Assembly (NCBI GenBank): GCA_037975125.1
Contig: CM075860.1
Span: forward strand, 42,507,282-42,571,281
Source of the DNA: Latrodectus hesperus
Taxonomy: Eukaryota > Arthropoda > Arachnida > Araneae > Theridiidae
Direction of reading: 5' to 3'
Length of the DNA: 64,000 nucleotides
This document shows, piece after piece, positions 11,384 through 21,511 of the stretch. The translations under genes and the position numbers were made by a program. The notes below the pieces were generated by a model. It was not told the DNA's origin. It saw only the letters and a list, made by a program, of their open reading frames with translations, and did not search any database. Numbering within the stretch: the first letter of the stretch is position 1; the number at the start of each line of letters is the position of its first letter.

Positions 11384-11683
11384 TTAGTCACTATCACTGT
11401 CACTAGAGACTGTTTCATCTGTTGGTGTTGATGAAGCCGGATGTTTGCAGAGAGTTAAGTCCTTTTTAATAAGGAAATTCATTAGATTAATAAGTATCTT
11501 CTTTCGATGGTGACATTTTAAGCAGAATTTAAGGAATTCTATTTGCGAGATATTAGTAGGTTTTTTAAGATGGTAGATGCGGGTTTCTGGACAGTCAAAA
11601 ATATAATGAAAACTGGAGCCAGTATTGCCACAGATGCAAAGGTCTGAAGTTGATTTGTTGATTCTAAAGAAGTATGTAGGAAA
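11384..11683 (-). pseudogene. AL2 ORF2 C-terminal fragment
   Basis: About 99 codons, open to a TAA at 11384-11386. The sequence PTYFFRINKSTSDLCICG, then FHYIFDC, forms the terminal Cys/His motif (CxC..H..C) seen at the end of AL4 and AL7 ORF2. It ends in acidic, Ser-rich SSDSDSD. All catalytic domains are lost by 5' truncation. Confidence 0.85.
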
Positions 11684-11718
11684 CGGGCCAGCAGGACGGT
11701 GGCCATGGAAGTCGGAAT

Positions 11719-11756
<38 letters not shown>

Positions 11757-12444
11757 CTAGTCCTGAAAATGGATGGCGCTCCAGCGTCGAGCCCATACCC
11801 GGCCGCTGCGGCAGAACTCCTCACGGAGACTTACGCCGCAGCGAGTAGGAGGGTCGCAGCGGCGAGCGTTGAAGGTGCCGGGCGTGAGCCCGCCTGGAGC
11901 CGCCGCTGGTGCAGATCTTGGTAGTAGTAGCAAATACTCAAGTGAGAACCTTGAGGACTGAAGGTGGAGAAGGGTTCCATGTGAACAGCAGTTGAACATG
12001 GGTCAGTCGGCCCTAAGGGATCGGAGAAATCCGTTCTGAAGCGGGACGTTAGACCTTAGTGTCAGACACATACCGTGTTTGTCCCGCTGCCGACCGAAAG
12101 GGAATGGGGTTAATATTCCCCAACCCGGACACGGAGATAGTGCCCTCGGGCACAAGTGCGGTAACGCAACCGAACTCGGAGACGTCGACGGAGGACTCGG
12201 GGAAGAGTTGTCTTTTCTTTGTAAGGGTTCGTGTCCCTGGAATCGGCTCGTCCGGAGATAGGGATGCTGTTCCCGTAAAAGCACCGCGGCTCTTGCGGTG
12301 TCCGGTGCGCCTCTGTCGGCCCTTGCAAACCCGAGGGAGAGAGTGTGATTTTCGTGCCGGACCGTACCCATATCCGCAGCAGGTCTCCAAGGTGAACAGC
12401 CTCTAGTCGATAGAACAATGTAGGTAAGGGAAGTCGGCAAGTTC

Positions 12445-12477
<33 letters not shown>

Positions 12478-12674
12478 GGGCTGGGCCCGTCGGGCTGGGG
12501 TCCGAAGCGGGTGTGGCACTGCACCGGGACTGGGCGAGACTGGCTGTGGTAACACAGTCCGGTACGACCGTTTCGGCGGGCGACTAACAGCCGACTCAGA
12601 ACTGGCACGGACTAAGGGAATCTGACTGTCTAATTAAAACAAAGCATTGCGATGGCCGGTGAGCGGTGCTGACG

Positions 12675-12708
<34 letters not shown>

Positions 12709-12740
12709 AGAGAAGAAATTCATCCAAGCTCGGGTAAACG
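11684..12740 (+). rRNA. 28S rRNA gene fragment (partial, about 1.06 kb)
   Basis: Highly conserved large-subunit blocks are read directly: GGACGGTGGCCATGGAAGTC, AATCCGCTAAGGAGTGTGTA, AACTCACCTGCCGAAGCAAC, AAAATGGATGGCGCTCCAGC, AAGGGAATGGGGTTAATATT, AACAAAGCATTGCGATGGCC, GCCCAGTGCTCTGAATGTCA and GAAATTCATCCAAGC. The fragment ends abruptly after GGGTAAACGG. In intact eukaryotic 28S the next bases are CGGGAGTAACTATGAC followed by the R2 site. It is an isolated piece: no 5.8S or 18S lies in the window. The left end is fused to AL2. The antisense ORFs across it are spurious. Confidence 0.95.
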
Positions 12741-12760
12741 GTAGTTTCTCGGGCACATTG

Positions 12761-12856
12761 CAGTCAGCATCGTAGACCCAGCACGTCCTCGTCGTGCCGG
12801 CTGGGAGCTCAGATCGTTACCATAACGGTAATGTCATGAGTTGCTAAGACTGGGTC
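12761..12856 (+). ncRNA. HDV-like self-cleaving ribozyme fold (R2-type 5' end candidate)
   Basis: All elements of the double-pseudoknot fold occur in order. P1 5' strand AGTCAGC (12762-12768) faces GCCGGCT (12796-12802), with one A-C mismatch and one G-T pair. P2 is GACCCAG (12775-12781) with CTGGGTC (12850-12856), 7 of 7. P3 is ACG/CGT, extendable by one pair. The 7-nt loop TCCTCGT supplies two C for P1.1, facing GGG at 12803-12805. P4 is AGCTCA..CGTTACC / GGTAATG..TGAGTT (12806-12842). The joining strand is GCTAAGA (12843-12849), with the expected catalytic C at 12844. Such ribozymes process the 5' ends of R2 and some other LINE RNAs. The position, 20 nt after a 28S break near the R2 site, fits R2. 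The imperfect P1 may mean reduced activity. Confidence 0.75.
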
Positions 12857-13076
12857 AGAGTCATGTGGAAAAAAGGGGCTTCCGAGCAACGAGTACTATG
12901 ACTCACTCACAAATCCAACCTACTTCCGGCTGGTCCTATCCGGGAGTCTACGGTCTTCAGGATAGTGGTCACAAAAGCCATACCCTGGCTCCTCCCCTCG
13001 GGGAGGTTCTCGGCTGTGGGGCCACTCATCTCAAGGGGTGAGACCCAAGGATCCAGGGTCCTTGGGGGCCCTCATT

Positions 13077-13097
13077 GGTAAGGTAAGGTAAGGTAAT
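13077..13097. repeat. Short (GGTAA)n microsatellite
   Basis: Four tandem GGTAA units. The motif is not the insect telomere repeat TTAGG in either orientation. Confidence 0.85.
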
Positions 13098-13293
13098 CGC
13101 CGGAGCAGTCCGGCTGAGTTGGATGAACCCCAACTTAGTAAAAATACTGCCCTAGTGGTGGTCCTCGAGCTTGACTCAGGACATAAGACCAGTTTGATTC
13201 CCTGGAACTAAGCTGGCAAGAAATCCCCTACGAAAGCGTGGGGGTCCCATACGTGGGCATGGGTTGACGATGCCGATGGCCTGAGTACAACGA

Positions 13294-13345
13294 GAGGAGA
13301 AAGCCCTGTACTGTACCTATTGGTTATCAGGTTTGCTCTCTCCTC
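13294..13345 (-). other. AL3 terminal stem-loop (CCTG/CAGG module)
   Basis: Outer stem GAGGAGA / TCTCCTC with an inner GC/GC, enclosing CCTGTACTGTACC..GGTTATCAGG. Stem sequence differs from the other copies but pairing is kept. Confidence 0.75.
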
Positions 13346-13457
13346 AATCTAGAAAAACGAGCACCTTCCACCGGGTGTCAGGCGCTCGCCGAGAACCGCA
13401 ACACGACAAGTTTATTTAGAAAACTAATATGTACAGAGGTGGGGCTCAATTAGGCCT

Positions 13458-13484
13458 ACAGTGGCCTACTGCGTAGGCCACTGT
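13458..13484 (-). other. AL3 3'UTR 12-bp hairpin
   Basis: ACAGTGGCCTAC-TGC-GTAGGCCACTGT, a perfect 12-bp inverted repeat. The sense strand then reads AAATAAAC (13412-13419), a polyadenylation-type signal. Confidence 0.85.
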
Positions 13485-13609
13485 ATCACAGTTCTTTAAT
13501 TAGTTACATTTGAATACAGTATTTTCTTTTTTTTTTTTTTAACAAAGCAAATAAAGCATACAAGTGGTTATAATGAGAAACAATTGGGTGAAACAAAATA
13601 AAATAAAAC

Positions 13610-13715
13610 TGCTAATTGAACAATTAAACGATTAAACAATTAAACGGTTAAACAATTAGACAATTAAACGATTAAACAATTAGACAATTAAACAATTAAT
13701 AAACAATTATGAAGA
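13610..13715. repeat. CAATTAAACGATTAAA-type short tandem repeat in AL3 3'UTR
   Basis: Irregular repeats of ACAATTAAAC / GATTAAACAATTAGAC over about 100 bp. Confidence 0.75.
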
Positions 13716-14465
13716 TGACAGTTTTACAAGCAGAGTTTTAAGACAAAGCTGTGATTAAAACAAAAACACATATTATAATCAGTTGTTGATTCTTGAAGAA
13801 AATAATAAGTTATTTTAAGTAAACTGTACAAAATGTGGAAGCAGTACTATATATGATATTGTTCAAAATATAATACAATATTTGATGTAGAGGAATTAGA
13901 ATTGATTAATACAATATGAATGGGAATAGTATGAGTAGAAGTAATGGTTGCAGTAAGATACAAAAAATATGAGATTAAACTGCAAGTTAAAGCAGATACA
14001 ATGTTTGGTACTTTAAAATAAAGAGGTTGATAAAAAGTTTATAGGACATTAAGGACTATTAAACAATTGTATAACAGATAGTAAAAATGAGGAAAAATGA
14101 CAAAATGTGAATGGATGAAGTTTGGACTGGAATAATTAGTTAAAAGACATTTGATGGGTTGGTTACATTATTTGGTGAGAGGTTGTACAGGAACCTTGGA
14201 CCTAATAGGATGAATTCATTTACAGCTGCCAGTTCTTGTGGTAAAAGAGTTACTTGGGGACTAAATATTTTGAAACACAAACATTACACATTTTGGAAGG
14301 TTGTAGATTGAGTTAGTGATAGGAAGGAATTCACTGATGATCTGTTGAAGCCGTTGCAGGAAGAAGGTAAAAGATGCTTGATTGAATGTAGATCTGGAGA
14401 TGAAAATGTTATGTATGTCTAAGCTGATTTAAATAAAGTTGTTTAGGAATGGGAGGATATGAAAG

Positions 14466-17400
14466 TTAAAAATCTTCTTCACTATCTGAGTCTGAAGCAG
14501 TTACATTTAAATCCGTTTGTACTCGAGAACTTGGATCTTTACATAGTTCGAGGCCTTTATCCTGGAGGAATGACATCAGTTTGATTAATTTGAATCTTCT
14601 GTAGGAGTCAGTTATTGCAAATTTTAGGAACTGTGGATAACTTTGATTTGGTGAAATTTTGAGGTGGTGGGATACAGTCTTCGGACATTCTGTGATATAG
14701 TGATCCAGAGTTCCAATTTTGCCACAGATGCATAAGTTGGAATTTGCTTTACCAAATCTATAAAAATAGTTGGGGCAAGGAGCGTGATTTGTTAGGTAGC
14801 AGTTTAGAAATGGATTTGAGAAGATGGTCTTTATGTCTATTTTGGGGAAAATTGATTTTGTAAAAGTTCCAGTTATGGAGTTAGCCCAAGACGATTGCCA
14901 TTTATCGAGTAGATTTTGGTGGATTTGACGTTTTTGCCTTTGCTCTGGACCATTTTAATGGTGTTATCAATAAAGTTCGATTAGAGGCTGCATCCTTGGC
15001 TGCGGCATCTGCTGATTCATTTCCTGAAAAACCTGCGTGAGCTTTAATCCAGCTGAGGTTGAATGAGTCTTGGCAATTGAAAAGAATGTTTTGTGTATCT
15101 TTAATGATAGGTGATTTATGGAGTGGGTTATTGAGGGCTAGAAGGGATGAGAGACTATCTGACCAGATGGTTACGTTAGAAAGGTTATGTTGTAGACAAA
15201 AGTGGATGGATTTGTTGATGGCTAGTGCTTCAGCTTGAAAAACAGAATTATCCTCGTGTAGTTTGAAAAGTTCTTGATGAAGTAGTTTGGAATCTTTAAA
15301 AACAAAGGCTGCTCCAGTTTGGCCGTTTGATTGAGAACCATCTGTAAATATGTTGAAAGTTGTTGGGGATAGCTGTTGAAAAGATGAGGTTGTGGGAAGG
15401 TTAAATATTATTTGTTGGTTACATCGGATTATTGGGTGCATGACATCTTTATTATAAGGGTATTCGTAATTTGCTGCTTGAAGTTTGATATTATTAGTTA
15501 GAGGAATATTTTGATTTAGCTGAAGAACTAGAGTTTTTTGAGAAATTGCTTCTAGAGTAAAGTGAAGAGGAGGAAGGCCAGCTAGAACGTTTGCGTCTGC
15601 AGATGAAGTTGTTTTGAAAGTTCTAGTGATGAGGATAGTGAAGTGTTTTTGTAAAGTTGTTAGATGAGCTATTTTCCTTGCCGTTAGTGGGAGAGCCCAA
15701 GCCGATGCACCATAAGTGATAATCTTTTCAATGATTGTTATGTAAATAGTTTTTAAAAAGTTGCCTTTGAGTCCCCAGTTGTGGCCAATCATGGAACGGA
15801 GCTTTTGAGCTATTGGTAGGACTTTTAGTTTTAAAGATCTTAAATGGGCTAAAAAGTTTAATTTGTTGTCCAATTTTAGGCCAAGATAGGTAAGAACTTT
15901 AGTATGTGGAAGACTTTTATTTTGAAGGGTGAGTTTTGGGTTGAACTTGAGACATCTGTTCTTTTTTCCAATAATCATAGCTTCGCTTTTTGAAGATGAG
16001 ATTGATAATTTTAGTGAGTTGCAGAGGTCCGAAAAAATATTTAAAGATTCGTTACTGTTTCTTTTGAGATCTTCCTTTGTTTTGCCGTTGACAATGAGGA
16101 GAGAGTCGTCAGCGAAGGCTATTATTGTGGTATGAGGAGGCCAATTATGATTAAGAATTTTATTAAAATATAAGTTCCAGAGGATTGGGCCACTGACAGA
16201 GCCCTGCGGGCAACCCTTTGATTGTTTTTTGGATATTATGCCTCCATCGTAGGTGGTTAATACTTCTCGGTTTTCCAGGAAATTAATTAAAGTTTTGATG
16301 ATATTACCAGGTGCATCTAATTTAGAAAGTAAGAATTTGAGTTGAGGATGCCATACAGAGTCAAAAGCTCGAGTGATGTCCAGGCTTAGTAGAGCTGAGT
16401 AAAGGTTTTTGTCTTTGTTACATTCTATGGTTGAAATGACTTTTTGAAATGCATGATCTGTTGATTTGTTGGTTAGGAAGCCAAATTGGTTTGGATGTAT
16501 TTGGTTATTGATGATTAAAAAGTGTTTAAGTCTTTCAGTGATGAGGCGTTCATAGACCTTGCCCAAAGCTGGGAGAAGGCAAATGGCTCTGTAGGAATTA
16601 GGATCTGAAGGGTTTTTATTCTTTTTCAGGAAGAATACTACATTGGCAATTTTGAAGTGACTAGGGAAAAAAACAAGGTCCAAACATTTGTTGAGGTATT
16701 CTAATAGGAAATTAGGGGTTGAAGAGTAAAAAAGTTTCATAATTAGGTTGTCCAGTCCATCTATGCCTGGAGCCTTCGAGTTATTTAATTTTTTTATGGT
16801 TTGTTGTAATTCTGTCAGAGTAAACGAAGGGTCTTTGCTATTGAAGATGGAGAGATTTGCAATTCTGATATTTTTATGTACAGTAGAATCTGTGGCTGGG
16901 TCGTCGTCTGGGAAGGCAGTTTGTAGAAGGTTATTAAGTGTTGAAGAATGATTATATTGTGACGGTGGAAGGGAGTTTAGAGTTTGGAATTTAATTAATG
17001 TTTCTTTTAATTTTAAAGTATCTTCTTTATTTTTACATTTAATTTCGACGTAATTTTGACGGTTATATATCCCCTGCGGTTGAATTTCTGTTTCTATTTT
17101 CCTTAGTTGTTCCATTGGCCTTGAAATTTTTGATTTTTTGATTATTAATGATGTGTCTGTTTTTAATACTTCACTATATGATTTCACTTGAGTACTAACA
17201 TTATTGTTTTGATTTATTTCAAAGTTTTGTAATGTTTGGTTTAGTGTGTTATTTTTATTAGTTAGTTCTGGTATGATTTTTTGTTGCAGATTTTGCAATT
17301 CAGTAATTGTTGGGGTTGTTTGTTGAACCTGCTGATTAATTTGAGACCATGTATAATTTTGCAGAGTTAGGATTAAGTTTACTGCTTTAATTCTTGGTTC

Positions 17401-17583
17401 TTTCGGGAGGTGATATTTATCGTTTTTTTTTAGTTCTATTAAATTTTTTATTTCATTTAGGGTTGACTAGATAAAGTTTTCCTGTGTGGTATCCCGTTCC
17501 GGGTCCCCATCTTCTAAATCTTTTGTGTTTAGGTCTGGAGAGGATGGTGATTTTCTTATCGGAGAGTTTTGTTTTGAATTCAT
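14466..17583 (-). pseudogene. AL3 ORF1-ORF2 fusion: Gag N-terminus joined to reverse transcriptase and RNase H
   Basis: ORF1 starts at 17583 (MNSKQNSPIRKSPSSPDLN) and has one in-frame TAG at 17467-17469. It then runs open as a 798-codon frame to 14902. Within it, ORF1 residues up to about KLKETLIK pass straight into the ORF2 linker (LPPSQYNHSS, FPDDDPATD), so the zinc knuckles and the whole endonuclease are missing while the frame is kept. Reverse transcriptase motifs are SKAPGIDGLDN, SYRAICLLPALGK, SLDITRAFDSV, GCPQGSVSGPILWN and AFADDSLL. RNase H motifs are IFTDGSQSNG, SVFQAEALAI, IWSDSLSSLLA and WIKAHAGFSGNESADAAAK. A frameshift near 14935 moves the last 150 codons (DKWQSSW, LCICGKIGTLDHYITEC) to another frame ending at 14466. 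Confidence 0.9.
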
Positions 17584-19233
17584 AATCTATTTCCAATTTT
17601 TCCAAGTTATATCACTCAATAAAATATATATATTATAAAATAAACTGTATATATAATATCTAAAACACTTTAAAACATCTAAAATATTTAAAATCACAAT
17701 GATTTAAAACTCCATTCAGGCTTTTCCAATCCGATTTATAATCCGATTTTATTTCACTTTGGTGTAATCTCGATACGAATTGCCAATACTAATTACTGGA
17801 TCCAGAAAATATTAAATTAAAAGGTTGGCTTAAGCACGTTATTAGGTTGCTTAAATTATATATTTAACTAGTGGGAGTATCTCTGTTTATAAATATTAAT
17901 TTGTTTACGCCCTACTTATCTCCAGTATTTCAACTTTATTATCTATTTTTGACCGATTTCCTTCCCCCAGCACTAGAAGTTTATTTTTATTTAATTATTT
18001 TACACAGTTGTTTATTCACTATTATTAATTCAAATGATTTATTGCACTGAATAACTTTCTCTATGGGTTCTATTACACAATATATTTCAGTTATTTTGCT
18101 TATAAATTTTTATTTTAATTTATTATTTTATTTATTATATTCCCAGACAGACCCTCTATGGGTTTAATTTAAGTCAATATTATTTTATCAATTAAATTTC
18201 TATTAAAACCAATTCTATTATATCTATATATAGCTGGTCTATCTTAAAATATTTTATTGATTTAAAATATTTATTAATTTAAAATATAAAATTATAAAAC
18301 TCTATTTTTTAATAATTTTAAAATTTTATTAATTTAAAATATTTATATAAAATATGCTTTAGTTAAAACATTAAAATGATTTCTCAATGTCCGAATTTTA
18401 AAACTTTAAGATATATACAATAAAATAACTCAATATCCAAGTTTTAAAAACTTTAAAATATAGCTTATTAAACTAATTTTAAGAATTTATTTAAAAACCC
18501 AATTTTAAAACCCCTATAAAAAATATATATAATATATATCAGTTTAAAATTTTAGTATTAAAATGATTTCTTAATATCCGAACCTTAAAATATGATCATT
18601 TAAGCCAATTTAAGAGTTTACTTAAAAACCCAATTTCAAAACCACTAAAACATTAAAATCGGTCACTCAAAACAAGGTTTTAATTTATTTACTATTAAAA
18701 TCATTTACTTATTTCTTCTATAAGGCAATCTTCCACTATTATTTAATTACTCTCTCTAAATATTATAACCATGAATTTTATTTTTAAATATTTAAGTGAT
18801 TTCTAGAAAAACACCAACTGCTTTTGCTTACTTGAACAGCTTGTATATTGAAGTTTTGCTTGTTGTATTGATGGATTCCTTCTGTTTTATATAATCCAAG
18901 GAAGTATCACAATTTTCCACGGAAATTTCACTCACTAGGTCACAAATATCACTTCACAATTTTCCACGAAATTTCAATGAGCTGGATATTTTTCAAGGGA
19001 TTTAGATTTTATCCCAGTTGGCGTCCGCCATTGATATCAAAATCTTTCAATCTCCATATTTCACACAGAATTAAAAATTTTCTTGATATTTTTATATCAA
19101 ATTAAAACCTATTTAATATATTATTAAAAATATATTATTTCTATCCTAAAATTCAATTAAAAACAACTTTAAAGCTATTTCTCCGGGAGCTATTAAAAAC
19201 ACGTACACAAACTATGCTGACAATTACGGTTCT
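17584..19233 (-). promoter_or_regulatory. AL3 5' leader / presumed internal promoter region
   Basis: About 1.65 kb of very AT-rich sequence between the AL4 tail and the ORF1 start. Non-LTR elements carry their promoter in this region, but I recognise no specific site beyond a GC-richer patch near 19015-19035. No ORF is seen. Confidence 0.5.
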
Positions 19234-19263
19234 GGTTCTAAGTAACAGACTAACTGTGAGCCG

Positions 19264-19309
19264 AGGGGAGCCCTGAACTATACCAGAAGGTTAACAGGTC
19301 AGCTCCCCT
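19264..19309 (-). other. AL4 terminal stem-loop (CCTG/CAGG module)
   Basis: Outer stem AGGGGAGC / GCTCCCCT (8 bp) around CCTGAACTATACC..AGGTTAACAGG. Next to it is a small hairpin, GGCTC-GGTT-GAGCC (19310-19323). Confidence 0.8.
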
Positions 19310-19480
19310 GGCTCGGTTGAGCCGACAACACCCCCCAGGAGGTCGAGCGCCCGGCCCCGGAGAGCCGCAACCGCCACCATCGACGCCAGGCCACACCAAC
19401 GAGGCCCACCAGGCACTCCCCAAGACGGACCTCTCGCCCACCAAGCCCAAGAACGGGCCGGGAACGCTCCGTCCCAAGGT
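19310..19480 (-). other. AL4 GC-rich 3'-terminal block
   Basis: GC-rich island in AT-rich DNA, homologous to 25090-25250 in AL5 (shared TTGGGACGGA, GGGAGTGC, TTGTCGGCTCAA). Both contain a GGTTGCGG-type box; the shorter GTTGCGGTTCTC form is shared by AL3 and AL6. Antisense ORFs here are compositional artefacts. Confidence 0.7.
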
Positions 19481-19529
19481 TTTTTATTGAGTAAGTAACA
19501 TACATACAATGGGTGGGGCTTTAAAGCCT

Positions 19530-19556
19530 ACATTGCTCTACACAGTAGAGCAATGT
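19530..19556 (-). other. AL4 3'UTR 12-bp hairpin
   Basis: ACATTGCTCTAC-ACA-GTAGAGCAATGT, a perfect 12-bp stem whose sequence differs from the AL3 and AL5 stems by paired changes. It is preceded by the GGCTTTAAAGCC palindrome and followed, in sense, by CAATAAAA. Confidence 0.9.
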
Positions 19557-19689
19557 ATCACAGTTCTTTACAAAATAGAATTACAGAAGAATGATCTATA
19601 TACAAAAGTAAAAACAATAGTATAATATTAATAAGGATAAATTGACCATGGTTAATAGAGAAACATGTTTCAGGTAAAGGATGAATTTA

Positions 19690-20790
19690 CAATTTATGAA
19701 GAACCTATAGAAGTTACAGTGTTAACCGGCAAAAAGCAATATATTAATTAGATTAAGACAGTTTATGGATTATTTACAATGAGTATTAAGAACTAACACT
19801 ATGAATGGTATTATTAAAACAACTAAAAAAAATACTTGAAAATAGTTACATAAATATTTAGTATACAGAGAGATAGGATAATAATAATGAACATGTTACA
19901 AATTAAAGTTAAAGTTACAAATTGTGAGTAACCAATGGAATTTATAATGATGACTGGCAAAAGTAGTTCATTAGTTTAACTAAGACAATCTGTAGATTAA
20001 TAGATTAAGGTAATAATATTAGAACTATAATTTAAATTATTAGGTTGATAATTATTGGAGATTTTAAAGCAATGCTGTAAAAGATTATTTAGTATAGCAT
20101 TATGGATTAACTGTTGGTTTAAAACCTATGGATAGTTAAATAGGTAATTGCTTACAAAATACTGTTACATAGTAGTACTTCTAAAAATAATACTTGAAAA
20201 TATACAAAATAATTGACAAATTCAGTTGCAATAACACAAGTACATAAAAATACAATTAAGACAAGTTACATTGATAACCGGCAAAAAGCAATACATTAAT
20301 TAGATTATAACAGTTTATGGATTATTTACAATGAGTATTGAGAACTAACACTATTAATAGTATTATTAATATTATATATAGGGAGATAGGATAATAATAA
20401 TGAACATGTTACAAATAAAAGTTAAAGTTACAATTTGTGAGACACCAATGGAAGTTATAATGATGACTTGCAATAGTAGTTCATTTGTTTAACTAAGACA
20501 ATTTATAGATTAATAGATTAAGGTGATAACATTAGAACAATAAGTTAAATTTTTAGATTGATAATTATTGGAGATATAATAGCAATGCTGTAAAAGAATT
20601 TTTTTAGTATAGCATTATGGATTAACTATTGAATTAAAACTTACAGATTGTTAGTTAGGTAATTGCTTACAAAATACTGTTACATAGTAGTATAATTATG
20701 GGATTGAAAAGCATTATTTTACATTAGGCCAATTAGATTAGGAGTTGAACTCACAATAAGTATTAAAAGCAAACACCATAAACAATTATA
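19690..20790. repeat. AL4 3'UTR tandem repeat, unit about 551 bp, two copies plus a partial third
   Basis: The blocks AACCGGCAAAAAGCAATA (19725 and 20276), GATAGGATAATAATAATGAA (about 19872 and 20389) and GCAATGCTGTAAAAGA recur with about 550-bp spacing. A third, diverged partial copy begins near 20700. Confidence 0.8.
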
Positions 20791-21511
20791 ATAATAGAAT
20801 TAGTGAAAGTGCTCGAAAATTTTGTTACATAAATGTTTGATATACAGAAGGATTTAGTGATATTTCAGCATAAGGCCTATTAAAACTGTAGAAATCAAGT
20901 TCAAGATATTTGACAAATTCAATCGCAATAACACAAGTATACAGAAAATACAATTAAAACAATAGGCTGTGTTGAATACTAAAACAATAATTAAAGATAT
21001 GAAATAGTAAGGTTTACAGTTGAACAGGTAAAAGTGCATATTAAAATTGTTAATGCAGTAATAAAGTAAATGACAAATAATTACAAGGATGGTAAAACAA
21101 TAAAGTTAATGATTTAATAACAGTTCTTAAGAATTTAGAAAAGTGCAGAAGTAAAAGTTAAATGGTTTATTATTAATATTTGTTTTAAAATAATTTAATT
21201 TAAATTAAAATAGTAACAGTACAATTTGATAAATATTTTATGAGTAAAGTTATCAATCATAGAGAAAACAAATGTTTGTTTATTAAATGATTTAGAAGAG
21301 TTTGACTTATGAGTTAAGTCACTGATGAGTAGATTGAATTTTGTTGCTATTATAGCACAGTTCTTGTGCTAATTTTTAGGTTTTGTGGAGGAGAAGGTTC
21401 GGAGGTAGATTTTATTGCTAACGACTTCAATAGTTGGTGTAGATTTGCAAGTCTGAGTCTTGAGGGAGGAAGGTATTCAATTTATTAACTGTTTCTTACT
21501 GTTTGGAGTTT

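Larger units (their letters stand above)
10937..11683 (-). mobile_element. AL2: severely 5'-truncated array LINE
   Basis: Consists of the last 99 codons of ORF2 (11384-11683), a short 3'UTR and the conserved AL 3' end (10937-11186). Its 5' truncation point joins 28S rDNA at about 11683, with a few bases (GGAAAC) that could belong to either side. The tail AAAAAAGAACC abuts AL1. Confidence 0.85.
12741..13278 (+). mobile_element. Probable R2-like 5' end fragment (unrecognised GC-rich sequence)
   Basis: Begins where 28S homology stops and carries the ribozyme fold at 12761-12856. The rest is GC-rich, contains several hairpins such as CCTCCCC-TC-GGGGAGG near 13000, and has no recognisable protein. 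GAGTACTATGACTC at 12891-12904 resembles 28S GAGTAACTATGACTC, the bases just before the R2 site. The right end is replaced by the 3' end of AL3. Naming it R2 rests on position and ribozyme only; rDNA spacer is the alternative. Confidence 0.5.
13279..19233 (-). mobile_element. AL3: array LINE with internal ORF1-ORF2 deletion
   Basis: Has a full 5' leader (17584-19233), a fused ORF1/ORF2 (14466-17583), a 3'UTR (about 13500-14465) and the AL 3' end. Its 5' end (AGAACCGTAATTGTCA in sense) starts directly after the tail of AL4. The 3' end lies in the R2-like/28S segment rather than against another AL. Confidence 0.85.

Noticed and set aside
11757..12608. Several ORFs of 60-200 aa on both strands within 11.7-12.6 kb
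   Set aside because: They overlap highly conserved 28S rRNA sequence; GC-rich rDNA gives open frames by composition.
13077..13097. (GGTAA)n as a telomere repeat
   Set aside because: Only four units, and the motif is not TTAGG or TTAGGG in any register, so it does not support a classical telomere.
19250..19509. GC-rich 68-75-aa ORFs on the minus strand
   Set aside because: They lie in the AL4 3'-terminal GC-rich block, overlap one another in several frames, and have no domain.
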